Source of the DNA: a virus
Strand: one strand, 5' to 3'
Virus record (IMG/VR): IMGVR_UViG_3300046492_000284
Coordinates: 1-24,131 of that record
DNA: 24,131 nucleotides
This document shows, one piece after another, positions 12,949 through 19,994 of the stretch. Under the pieces are notes generated by a model. That model ran no database searches. It saw nothing but the letters and a program-made list of their open reading frames with translations, and was not told where the DNA came from. How positions within the stretch are numbered: position 1 is the stretch's first letter; the number at the start of each line of letters is the position of its first letter. The translations under genes were made by a program, and so were the position numbers.

Positions 12949-13008
12949 GACACGAGCCGCACCCCACCCCTGCAAAGGTGATGCCACCGACACAAGGGGG
13001 CAACCACC

Positions 13009-13272
13009 ATGGGATGGATCAACGACGCCAAGGCGCAGACCGCCGGCAACGAAGCCCGCAAGGCCATCGAGAACGGACAGCGCGTCCTCGTCTACAAGTT
13101 CATCGAGGCCAACACCAACAGCAAGGCCACCGCGCCGATGACCGGCATAGCCGACCAGATCGAGGCCGTCGAAGCCCAGGGCTGGACCATGTACAACATG
13201 GCCGTCGGCGAGGGCAAGGCGCTCAGCGGCGAACGTGTCGCCGTCGTCTGCCTGTTCCGCCGTAACGCCTGA
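13009..13272 (+). CDS. Small hypothetical protein, DUF4177-like look (87 aa)
   Basis: ATG 13009 follows AAGGGGG at 12994-13000. The protein has a helical N-terminus (INDAKAQTAGNEARKAIENG), a strand (RVLVYKFIEA), a helix with IADQIEAVEAQGWTMYNMAVG and a final strand (ERVAVVCLFRR). The 'helix then GW then strands' shape resembles small DUF4177-type proteins of bacteria. That resemblance is an impression, and no function is known. Its place right before the HNH and terminase genes, behind a regulatory gap, makes it the first gene of the packaging/structural operon. Confidence 0.72.
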   Translation: MGWINDAKAQTAGNEARKAIENGQRVLVYKFIEANTNSKATAPMTGIADQIEAVEAQGWTMYNMAVGEGKALSGERVAVVCLFRRNA

Positions 13273-13289
13273 CGCTTCGGAGGTGAGAA

Positions 13290-13574
13290 ATGGCAGGTCG
13301 CCAGGAACTCACCTCCTACGCCTACCGCAAGGTCCGTGCCGCGCTGCTCGCCGAGTCCGACACCTGCCACTGGTGCGGACACGGCGGGGCCGACGCCGCC
13401 GACCACCTCATCCCGCCGAACAAGGGCGGCGCCAAGGTCGACCCCGACAACCTCGCGCCCATCCACGGCGTCAACGGCTGCCCCACCTGCGGCCGCAAGT
13501 GCAACAACGAGAAGTCGGACAAGGTCGGCGCCGCCCGACTGGCCACCTCGGTCGACTGGTACGCCGGACCATGA
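13290..13574 (+). CDS. HNH endonuclease, terminase-associated
   Basis: ATG 13290 follows the strong site GGAGGTGA (13279-13286). The 94-residue protein contains CHWCG (residues 26-30), DHLIPPNKGG (about 38-47), DPDNLAPIHG and a CPTCGRKCNNEK end. This is the full HNH arrangement with two zinc-binding Cys pairs. HNH proteins of this size encoded beside the terminase genes are known in cos-type phages, where they work with the terminase in DNA cleavage and packaging (HK97 gp74 is the type case). The following gap, then the small- and large-terminase positions, fit this. It is distinct from the longer homing-type HNH protein at 7523. Confidence 0.88.
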   Translation: MAGRQELTSYAYRKVRAALLAESDTCHWCGHGGADAADHLIPPNKGGAKVDPDNLAPIHGVNGCPTCGRKCNNEKSDKVGAARLATSVDWYAGP

Positions 13575-13768
13575 GGCAAGCCTTCACCGTAGAAGAACGG
13601 CAAGCCTCTGACCTGCACTGATGCGGTCCGGCAAAGTCGCAGGTCAGAAGGTCGGAAGATTTTTTAGAGGGACCGGCCTGGCAGCCCCACGCCCACCTTT
13701 TCTTTTTCTCCCCCCGGCTCTGACCTGCGCGTATGCGATCCCTGGACGCCTGGGGCGGGAGGTATGCG
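13575..13768 (+). other. Non-coding packaging-site (cos) candidate region
   Basis: This 194-bp gap between the HNH nuclease and the small-terminase position holds TCTGACCTGC at 13607-13616 and 13719-13728, and its reverse complement at 13639-13648. The two direct copies sit in a 24-bp imperfect repeat (13606-13629 and 13718-13741, 20 of 24 identical by eye, exactly 112 bp apart). Between them lie an A/T-rich block (GAAGATTTTTTAGAGG, 13655-13670) and a long pyrimidine tract (about 13695-13715). Cos sites in phages with adjacent HNH and terminase genes often occupy this position. The cleavage point cannot be read from the sequence. Confidence 0.5.
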
Positions 13769-14359
13769 ATGGCTGCGAAGCCCCTGGAGCTCGGCCCGGC
13801 CGGCGCCCATGTGGGTCATGCAGTGGCCCGCGCGCGGGAGGCTCGGGGCTGGGACCAGCAGGAACTGACCAAGCGGCTTACGGCGGCGGGCCGGTCGATG
13901 TCCCAGCCGATCGTCAGTCGGATTGAGGCGGGTGGGCGGCGGGTCGACGTTGACGACCTGGTGGCGCTGGCCGTAGTGCTGGACGTGTCGGTTTTGGCGC
14001 TGCTGCCCGACGACGGACGGCGGTCCTCGGGAGCGGCCCCGCGCCCCGCGGCCCTGGCCGTGGCTCCGGACGTTGGCCCGGTGGAGGGCGCCCTGACCGA
14101 GGACATCGAGGCCTTGGGCGACCTGTCGGGCATGGAGCCGACGTTGGCCGAGGTGGCGTACCGACTGGCCCGGCAGATGGACGGGCAGCGGCCGGTGTCT
14201 TGCGACGAGTGCGGGTGTGCGGTGGATGTGCCGTCTGATCCGCGTCTACTGCCGCAGCTGGCGAAGGAGTTGCGGGCGACGGTGGCTGCGCTGGTTGAGG
14301 GGCGGGGCGCGGATGACGACGACGATGACGACCTCGGAGATTTGGGCGCCCCCGGCTGA
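13769..14359 (+). CDS. XRE-type HTH protein in the small-terminase position
   Basis: ATG 13769 is preferred over ATG 13733 because GGGAGG (13757-13762) lies 6 nt upstream and because the longer form would start inside the repeat. Residues about 15-80 are an XRE/Cro-type helix-turn-helix (VARAREARGWDQQELTKRLT, then MSQPIVSRIEAGGR, then VDDLVALAVVLDVSVLALLP). Residues 105-170 contain a helical part with CDECGCAV. The C-terminus has a helix (LLPQLAKELRATVAALVEG) and a DDDDDDD run. The acidic tail and helix resemble the oligomerisation/terminase-contact end of small terminases. The gene overlaps the large terminase by 47 nt. It could also be a transcription regulator. Confidence 0.6.
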   Translation: MAAKPLELGPAGAHVGHAVARAREARGWDQQELTKRLTAAGRSMSQPIVSRIEAGGRRVDVDDLVALAVVLDVSVLALLPDDGRRSSGAAPRPAALAVAPDVGPVEGALTEDIEALGDLSGMEPTLAEVAYRLARQMDGQRPVSCDECGCAVDVPSDPRLLPQLAKELRATVAALVEGRGADDDDDDDLGDLGAPG

Positions 14360-15860
14360 GTTCGCCGCGCAGTGCTTGGACCTGTACGGGCTGACGTGCC
14401 CGCCTCGGTGGGGTACGCCGCGCCGGCCGGAGTTCCCTTCGCTGGGACCGAAGGCGTGGGCGGTGATGGAGCGGCTGGGGTACCCGCCGATGCCGTGGCA
14501 GAAGTACGTGACCGACGTAGCCTTGGAGATCAACCCGGAGACGGGGCGGTTTGCGCACCGCGAGGTCGGACTGTCAGTGCCGAGGCAGCAGGGGAAGACT
14601 CAGCAGATCCTCGGTGTGCAGGTCCATCGGATCGCCGCGTGGCCGCGGCAGCGGGTGGTGTACGCGGCGCAGACCCGTGGTATGGCCCGCACGCGGTGGG
14701 AGGACGAGTTTGCCGAGACGATCCTGTCCTCCCGGCTGGCCAAACAGATTCGGGTCCGCAAGAGCAACGGCAATGAGGCGATCATTTGGTCCCGCACTCG
14801 CTCGCTCATGGGGATCACGGCAAACACGGAAAAGGCCGGCCACGGGCCGCCACTTGATCTCGGCATCATTGACGAGGCGTTCGCGCACGAGGACGACCGG
14901 CTGGAGCAGGCGTTCAGCCCGGCCATGTTGACGCGCCCGATGGCGCAACTGTGGTGGGCATCCGCGGGCGGAACAGAGAAGTCCGTGTGGCTGAACAAGA
15001 AGCGGCAGGCGGGCCGGGAGCACATCGAGCGGTTGTGGGAGACCGGAGAGCATCCTGCGGTGGCGTACTTCGAGTGGTTCGCCCCGGACGACATGGCGCG
15101 GGATGATCCGGCGACGTGGCGTGCGACGCTGCCCGCGCTCGGGCACACGGTGACCGAGGACATCATCCAGGCCGAGTTGGAGAAGTTGGACCCGGCCGAG
15201 TTTGACCGGGCGTATTTGAACCGGACTCGAAAGGCGACGCCGCCGGACGACCCGAACATCCCCAAACAGGAATGGGCGGGCCTGGTCGGCGAGCTGTGGC
15301 GGCCGGGCGGTGATGTCGCCCTGGCGGTCGACGTGGCCGACAGCCGGGACTATGCCTCGATCGCAATGGCGTCGCTACGTGAGGACGGGCGTACGCATCT
15401 GGAAGTCGTTGACCGGCGGGCGGGCACCGATTGGCTGGTGCCCGCGGTCACCCGCCTGACGCGCCTGTGGCGCCCTGTGGCGGTCGCGGTGGCCGGCCGG
15501 TCCCCGGCTGCCTCACTGGTCGACGAGATGGTGACGGCTGGCCTGCGAACTCCGGGGCAGTCCGATCCGGCCGAGCGCGGCGACCTGGTGGTGCTGCGGC
15601 AGGGCGACGTGATCGAGGCGTGCGGACAGGTCGCTGACGCGATGCGGCAGGGCCGCCTCACGCACATCGACCAAGCGCCGCTGACCGCCGCGGTGAATGG
15701 CGCGCGCACCCGACGGTCGGGTGACGCGTGGACGTTGGACCGGCGCTCGTCGCCGGTGGACATCTCGCCCCTGGTGGCCGTGACGCTGGCCCGCTGGGCG
15801 CTGCTGACCCGCGGTCCGAAGGTGAACGAGGACTACGACCTGCTTGATTCGGTTCTGTAA
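14313..15860 (+). CDS. terL: Terminase large subunit
   Basis: ATG 14313 gives 515 residues, the usual length (ATG 14325 is an alternative). The ATPase domain shows Walker A at about residues 90-97 (PRQQGKTQ) and Walker B at 183-190 (LGIIDEAF). A coupling segment, LWWASAGGTEKS, lies at 213-224. The C-terminal nuclease domain begins near residue 335 with VALAVDVADSRDYASIA, supplying the first metal-binding Asp, and ends before SPLVAVTLARWALL. The enzyme pumps DNA into the prohead and cuts concatemers at the packaging site. It overlaps the preceding HTH gene by 47 nt and is followed 12 nt later by the portal gene. Confidence 0.95.
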   Translation: MTTTMTTSEIWAPPAEFAAQCLDLYGLTCPPRWGTPRRPEFPSLGPKAWAVMERLGYPPMPWQKYVTDVALEINPETGRFAHREVGLSVPRQQGKTQQILGVQVHRIAAWPRQRVVYAAQTRGMARTRWEDEFAETILSSRLAKQIRVRKSNGNEAIIWSRTRSLMGITANTEKAGHGPPLDLGIIDEAFAHEDDRLEQAFSPAMLTRPMAQLWWASAGGTEKSVWLNKKRQAGREHIERLWETGEHPAVAYFEWFAPDDMARDDPATWRATLPALGHTVTEDIIQAELEKLDPAEFDRAYLNRTRKATPPDDPNIPKQEWAGLVGELWRPGGDVALAVDVADSRDYASIAMASLREDGRTHLEVVDRRAGTDWLVPAVTRLTRLWRPVAVAVAGRSPAASLVDEMVTAGLRTPGQSDPAERGDLVVLRQGDVIEACGQVADAMRQGRLTHIDQAPLTAAVNGARTRRSGDAWTLDRRSSPVDISPLVAVTLARWALLTRGPKVNEDYDLLDSVL

Positions 15861-15872
15861 GGGAGGCACCGC

Positions 15873-17060
15873 ATGGGTCCGACACGGGGCCGCTGGGGTC
15901 GCGCCCTCACCGCGCCGTTCCGGTGGCTAGCCGGCGTCTCGAAGCGGGCTATCACGTCCCTGCCATGGGGCTCCGGCGGCCTTCCGGGCACGACCGTATC
16001 CAGCGAGCACGCGATCCGCCTGATCCCGCTGTTCGCGTGCGTGCGGATCATCGCTGACTCGGTCGCGTCGCTGCCGCTACAGCTGTACCGAAAGAACCTG
16101 GACGGCACCCGCGCCTCGATCGACTTCGTGCCGCAATTGCTGTTCGCTCCCGCGGTGCGGGACAACCTCTTCCAGTGGCTCCACAAATGCATGGTGAGCA
16201 TGGCGATGCGCGGCAACGCCTACGGCCTGGTCACCCAGCGGGACGAATTCGGCTTCCCCACGATGATCGAGTGGCTGAACCCCGACGACATGTGGGTCGA
16301 CGAGCTGTATCCGACACGGCCGGTCTACTACTGGCAGGGCCGCGAGGTGCCGCTGAACGACATCGTCCACATCCCGTGGGTGGTGCTGCCGGGAAAGGTC
16401 GTGGGCCTGTCCCCGGTGCAGGCTTTCGCGCGCACGATCGGCGTGGGTCTGTCCGCCACCGAGTACGGGCTGTCCTGGTTCGACAACGGCGGCACCCCGC
16501 CGGCGACGATGAAGAACGCCGCCAAGACGATCACCCCGGACGAGTCGGAGGAGATCTCCAACCGGCTGTCGGCGTCGATGCGGTCGCGCAAGCCCCTGGT
16601 GTTCGGACAGGACTGGGACTTCACCGCGCTGAAGGTGAACCCCGAGGAGTCCCAGTTCATCGAGACGATGCGGCTGAACGCCTCGCAGATCGCCTCGATC
16701 TACGGTGTGCCCCCGACCAAGGTCGGCGGGGACTCCGGCGGCTCGATGACGTATGCCAACGTCGAGCAGGAGGGCATCGACCTGGTGACGTTCACGCTCC
16801 GCCCGTGGCTGGTCCGGCTGGAGTCGAAGTTCTCCGCCCTGATGCCGGGTGGCGAGTTCGTCCGCTTCAACGTCGACGCGATGCTCCGCACCTCGCTGAT
16901 CGAGCGATACACGGCCTACGGCATGGCCCTGGATCAGGGCTGGCGGAACCGCGACCAGGTGCGGGCGCTGGAAGACCTTCCGCCGCTGCCCGACGGGCAG
17001 GGCCAGATCTACGCGCCCGGGGCGTCCGCGCCGGCGCTGCCACGCAAGGAGGCATCATGA
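15873..17060 (+). CDS. Portal protein, HK97 family
   Basis: GGGAGG at 15861-15866 precedes ATG 15873. The 395-residue protein carries HK97-type portal signatures: an N-terminal EHAIRLIPLFACVRIIADSVASLPL segment cut here to its core (RIIADSVASLPLQLYR, about 54-69), GNAYGLVTQRDEFG (112-125), the IEWLNPDDMWV block, FDNGGTPPATMKN (203-215) and ASIYGVPPTKVG with SMTYANVEQEG. It forms the dodecameric ring at one capsid vertex through which DNA enters and to which the adaptor binds. The stop overlaps the protease ATG (ATGA). Length and order are normal. Confidence 0.95.
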   Translation: MGPTRGRWGRALTAPFRWLAGVSKRAITSLPWGSGGLPGTTVSSEHAIRLIPLFACVRIIADSVASLPLQLYRKNLDGTRASIDFVPQLLFAPAVRDNLFQWLHKCMVSMAMRGNAYGLVTQRDEFGFPTMIEWLNPDDMWVDELYPTRPVYYWQGREVPLNDIVHIPWVVLPGKVVGLSPVQAFARTIGVGLSATEYGLSWFDNGGTPPATMKNAAKTITPDESEEISNRLSASMRSRKPLVFGQDWDFTALKVNPEESQFIETMRLNASQIASIYGVPPTKVGGDSGGSMTYANVEQEGIDLVTFTLRPWLVRLESKFSALMPGGEFVRFNVDAMLRTSLIERYTAYGMALDQGWRNRDQVRALEDLPPLPDGQGQIYAPGASAPALPRKEAS

Positions 17061-17743
17061 GCACCGCAGAGCGACGCTTCACGCGTGGCCTGGTCGAGGT
17101 CCGCGCCGAGGACGGCGAGCAGGGGATGCGGATCGGCGGGTACGCCGCGAAGTTCAACAAGCTGTCGCGGAACCTGGGCGGATTCGTCGAACGGATCGAC
17201 CCCGGGTTCTTCGCCAAGTCCGAGGGCGACGGCTGGCCCGAGGCGATGGCCCGGTACAACCACGACGACAACCGCCTGCTGGGCACGACCGCGGCCGGGA
17301 CGTTGCGCTTGTCCGTGGACGGCACCGGCCTGGACTACACCGCGGACCTGCCCAACTCGCGCGCTGACGTGTTCGAGCTGGTGCAGCGCGGCGACGTCCA
17401 GCGTTCCAGCTTCGCGTTCTACACGTTCACCGACGACTGGGGCATGACCGAGGACGGGTTCCCGATGCGGACTCTGCTGTCGGGGCAGCTTGTCGACGTC
17501 GCCCCGGTGAATACCCCCGCCTACATCGACACCAACACCGGGCTCCGGTCGCTGGCCGACCGTGCGGGCGCGGACGTTGAGGAAGTGCGGGCTGCGGCCG
17601 GCCGCGGGGAGCTGACGAAGTTCATCAGCGCCGACGGCACGGTCATCGATCTTGCGTCACAGCGCGGGCAGGGCGAACCCCACCCGCTGCTGACGTTGCG
17701 GCAGCGGCGCGCCGAGCTCAACCGGCGCCGCACCACCTTCTGA
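17057..17743 (+). CDS. Prohead maturation protease, HK97 gp4 type
   Basis: ATG 17057 overlaps the portal stop. The 228-residue protein shows the S78/U35 prohead protease pattern: RIGGYAAKFNKLS (25-37), a catalytic His in RYNHDDNRLLG (His69), a nucleophile in RSSFAFY (Ser117 or Ser118) and QLVDVAPVNTPAY (144-156). It cleaves the delta region of the capsid protein and itself during head maturation. The C-terminal part after residue 165 is a polar tail. An 18-bp direct repeat lies at its 3' end and just after it (17667-17684 and 17744-17761). Confidence 0.93.
   Translation: MSTAERRFTRGLVEVRAEDGEQGMRIGGYAAKFNKLSRNLGGFVERIDPGFFAKSEGDGWPEAMARYNHDDNRLLGTTAAGTLRLSVDGTGLDYTADLPNSRADVFELVQRGDVQRSSFAFYTFTDDWGMTEDGFPMRTLLSGQLVDVAPVNTPAYIDTNTGLRSLADRAGADVEEVRAAAGRGELTKFISADGTVIDLASQRGQGEPHPLLTLRQRRAELNRRRTTF
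17667..17684 (+). repeat. 18-bp perfect direct repeat, copy 1
   Basis: GGCAGGGCGAACCCCACC lies inside the protease gene near its 3' end. An identical copy occupies 17744-17761, right after the stop codon, 77 bp away start to start. It may reflect a local duplication or an RNA-level element. No function known. Confidence 0.7.
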
Positions 17744-17761
17744 GGCAGGGCGAACCCCACC
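17744..17761 (+). repeat. 18-bp perfect direct repeat, copy 2
   Basis: This is the second copy of GGCAGGGCGAACCCCACC (copy 1 at 17667-17684). It begins at the base immediately after the protease stop codon (17741-17743), in the gap before the capsid gene. Confidence 0.7.
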
Positions 17762-17776
17762 TCGACACCCATTCAC

Positions 17777-17805
17777 CCCTCACACCCCCGGCTTGGCCGT
17801 GAGGG
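17777..17805 (+). terminator. Stem-loop between protease and capsid genes
   Basis: CCCTCAC (17777-17783) pairs with GTGAGGG (17799-17805), and GGC-TTG-GCC (17790-17798) can stack inside. It ends 26 nt before the capsid ATG. There is no T-run. With the hairpin after the capsid gene it brackets that gene. Likely an attenuator, processing or stabilising element rather than a full stop, since the capsid must be made abundantly. Confidence 0.45.
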
Positions 17806-17831
17806 TGCCGTTGCCATGCCCAGGAGGGCAC

Positions 17832-19085
17832 ATGCCTGCCGAGTTCATCAAGCGCCTTCAGGAGCGCCGCCAGAGCGTCTGGGAGCAGACGAAGGCGCTG
17901 CTCGACGCCGCCGAGGCCGACAAGCGCGACCTGACCGCCGAGGAAGACCAGACGTACGTCCGTCTGAACGCGGACCTCGACCAGATCGACGCCCGCGTCA
18001 AGGACCTGGTGGGCGCCGAGCAGCGCGCCAAGGACGCCGAGGCGTCGTTCGCCGCGCTGCTGGACAAGCCCGCCGACGCCCGGAAGAAGGCCGACGACAT
18101 CTCGGCCGATCTGCGGTCGTTCTTCACCGGCGAGTCCGGGAAGCGCGCGTTCGAGATCCGCCCGGACGCGACCACGCCCCACGACCTCCGGACCCTGTCG
18201 AAGCTGACCGCAGCGGCCGGTGCGAACACCGTGCCGATCAGCTTCTACAACAAGCTGGTCGAGCACATGATCGAGGTGTCGGGCGTCCTGCAGACGAACC
18301 CGACGCTGCTGCGGACCGCTTCGGGTGAGCAGATGCAGATCCCGAAGACGACTGCGCACTCCACCCCGTCCGGGGCGCCGATCGCTGAGGCGGCCACGCT
18401 CGCGTCCTCCGACCCTACGTTCGGTCAGGTCCCGCTCGACGCGTACAAGTACGGCATCCTGCTGCAGGTCTCCCACGAGCTGCTCACCGACACCGGTGTG
18501 GACCTCGCGGGGTACCTCGCACGGCAGGCCGGCCGGGCGATCGGCAACTGGTTCGGTGGTCACCTGGTCACGGGCACCGGCACCAACCAGCCCAACGGCG
18601 TCATCACCGCGGCCACCTCCGGTGTCACCGGCGCGACCGTCGCCGGCGGCGCGGCCGTCATCGGAGCGTTCACCGGGGACAACCTGATCGACCTGTTCTA
18701 TTCGGTCATCGCGCCGTACCGGAACAGTTCCTCGTGCGCGTGGCTGATGAAGGACTCGACCGTGGCGACCGCCCGGAAGCTCAAGGACACCACGGGCCAG
18801 TACATCTGGGCGCCGGGCCTGACGGCGGGCGCTCCGGACAGCATCCTGGGCAAGCCGCTGTACACGGACCCGAACGTGGCCGCGGTCGGTTCGGGTGCGA
18901 AGTCCGTTGTTTTCGGCGACTTCTCGACGTACTTCGTGCGGCAGGTCGAGACGCTGCGCTTCGAGCGGTCCGACGACTACGCCTTCAACACCGACCTGGT
19001 CTCGTACCGGGCGGTGCTGCGCGGTGACGGCGACCTGGTCGACGTGACCGGGTCCATCAAGTACCTGACCGGCAACACGGCCTGA
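17832..19085 (+). CDS. Major capsid protein, HK97 fold
   Basis: ATG 17832 follows AGGAGGG at 17822-17828; the upstream in-frame ATG 17793 lies inside the hairpin and is rejected. The 417-residue protein has an N-terminal charged, coiled-coil scaffold-like delta region (residues 1 to about 105: FIKRLQERRQSVWEQTKALL; EDQTYVRLNADLDQIDARVK). The HK97 capsid domain follows, with IPKTTAHSTPSGAPIAEAA, FGQVPLDAYKYGILLQVSHELL, GTGTNQPNGVIT and FGDFSTYFVRQVETLRFERS. The delta region would be removed by the protease encoded just upstream. Hairpins lie on both sides of the gene, consistent with a separately stabilised high-abundance message. Confidence 0.95.
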   Translation: MPAEFIKRLQERRQSVWEQTKALLDAAEADKRDLTAEEDQTYVRLNADLDQIDARVKDLVGAEQRAKDAEASFAALLDKPADARKKADDISADLRSFFTGESGKRAFEIRPDATTPHDLRTLSKLTAAAGANTVPISFYNKLVEHMIEVSGVLQTNPTLLRTASGEQMQIPKTTAHSTPSGAPIAEAATLASSDPTFGQVPLDAYKYGILLQVSHELLTDTGVDLAGYLARQAGRAIGNWFGGHLVTGTGTNQPNGVITAATSGVTGATVAGGAAVIGAFTGDNLIDLFYSVIAPYRNSSSCAWLMKDSTVATARKLKDTTGQYIWAPGLTAGAPDSILGKPLYTDPNVAAVGSGAKSVVFGDFSTYFVRQVETLRFERSDDYAFNTDLVSYRAVLRGDGDLVDVTGSIKYLTGNTA

Positions 19086-19090
19086 TCCAC

Positions 19091-19119
19091 CGGGCGGGGC
19101 CACAAGTTGGCCCCGCCCG
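19091..19119 (+). terminator. Perfect 12-bp stem-loop after the capsid gene
   Basis: CGGGCGGGGCCA (19091-19102) is perfectly complementary to TGGCCCCGCCCG (19108-19119), with the 5-nt loop CAAGT. It begins 5 nt after the capsid stop and ends 27 nt before GTG 19147. It would protect or terminate the capsid message. It lacks a T-run, so readthrough into the tail genes is expected. Confidence 0.6.
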
Positions 19120-19146
19120 CCCCTCATCTGCGAGAGGAGAACTCCC

Positions 19147-19383
19147 GTGCGCGTGCGCATGAAGATCGCCATTTCCGGCACCCGGAACGGTCAGGACTGG
19201 CCGCCGGCCGGCGGCACCATCGACCTGCCCGACAACGAAGCCACCCAGCTCATCACCGCCGGCATCGCGGCCGACCCTAGCGCCGACGAGCAAGAGGTCG
19301 CCGTCGGTGAAAGCCCCGAGACGGCCACCGCTCCGGACACTGCGGAGAAGCGCGGCCGTGGCCGCCCCCGCAAGCAGGAGTGA
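19147..19383 (+). CDS. Small protein with C-terminal AT-hook (78 aa)
   Basis: GTG 19147 follows AGAGGAGA (19133-19140); ATG 19159 is an alternative start. Residues 1-40 are a small beta-like unit (MKIAISGTRNGQDWPPAGG; IDLPDNEATQLITAGIAAD). An acidic linker follows (residues 41-66), then KRGRGRPRKQE, a textbook AT-hook (R-G-R-P core) that binds the DNA minor groove at A/T-rich sites. Small proteins of this kind directly after the capsid gene are common in actinophages and are usually left unnamed. It may be a head-associated DNA binder or a head-tail joining accessory. Confidence 0.75.
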   Translation: MRVRMKIAISGTRNGQDWPPAGGTIDLPDNEATQLITAGIAADPSADEQEVAVGESPETATAPDTAEKRGRGRPRKQE

Positions 19384-19389
19384 GGCGCC

Positions 19390-19986
19390 GTGGCCACCGA
19401 GTACACCGACCTGGCCACCATCAAAGCCGCGCTGAACGTCCCGGAGGACGACACCAGCCGTGATGCGCTGCTCAGCAACGCGATCTCGGCAGCCTCGCGC
19501 GGCATCGACCGGGACACCGGCCGGCGCTTCTGGCTCGACCCGGACCCGGTTACCCGCACCTTCGACCCCGTCCGCAGGGTGGTGTGTGACGACTCCGGTG
19601 ACCGGCTGCTCGTGGACGACATCGGCGACGCAACCGGATTGACTGTGGAGTCCGGCTTCTCCGGCGCCTACTCGCCCATCACCACCTTCGAGACCGGACC
19701 GGACAACGCCATCCTGCGCGGCCGTCCGGTGACGTCGCTGCTGCTGACCGCAGGCGTGTGGGGGTACCGCAACACCCGCGTGCGGGTCACCGCCCGCTGG
19801 GGCTGGCCCGAAGTACCCGAGGAAATCGCGCAGGCCGCGCAGATCCAGGCCATGCGCCTGTACCGGCGCAAGGACTCCCCCGAGGGTGTCACCGGCTCCG
19901 CAGAGTGGGGCGTGGTGCGCCTGGCCAGGGTCGACCCGGACGTGTATGCGCTCATCAAGCACTTCGTACTACCTGGCTTCGGATAG
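19390..19986 (+). CDS. Head-tail adaptor (connector), HK97 gp6-like
   Basis: GTG 19390 follows AGGAG (19376-19380). The 198-residue protein begins with the adaptor signature (YTDLATIKAALNVPEDD; LLSNAISAASRGIDRDTGRR). A beta-rich centre ends in VTARWGWPEVPEEIAQAAQI (about 135-155), and a C-terminal helix carries MRLYRRKDSPEG. Such proteins form a ring under the portal and provide the docking surface for the neck. The length is somewhat above HK97 gp6 but usual for actinophages. Confidence 0.85.
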   Translation: MATEYTDLATIKAALNVPEDDTSRDALLSNAISAASRGIDRDTGRRFWLDPDPVTRTFDPVRRVVCDDSGDRLLVDDIGDATGLTVESGFSGAYSPITTFETGPDNAILRGRPVTSLLLTAGVWGYRNTRVRVTARWGWPEVPEEIAQAAQIQAMRLYRRKDSPEGVTGSAEWGVVRLARVDPDVYALIKHFVLPGFG

Positions 19987-19994
19987 GGGGCGCC

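Noticed and set aside
13571-13926. Tiny ORF 13571-13621 and ORF 13621-13926 in the packaging gap
   Set aside because: The first (16 codons) overlaps the HNH stop by chance ATGA. The second has no ribosome site, an unusual composition and runs into the HTH gene in another frame.
17718-19181. 487-codon minus-strand open frame
   Set aside because: It lies opposite the major capsid gene, which is certain. Long antisense frames are expected from strong G/C third-position bias.
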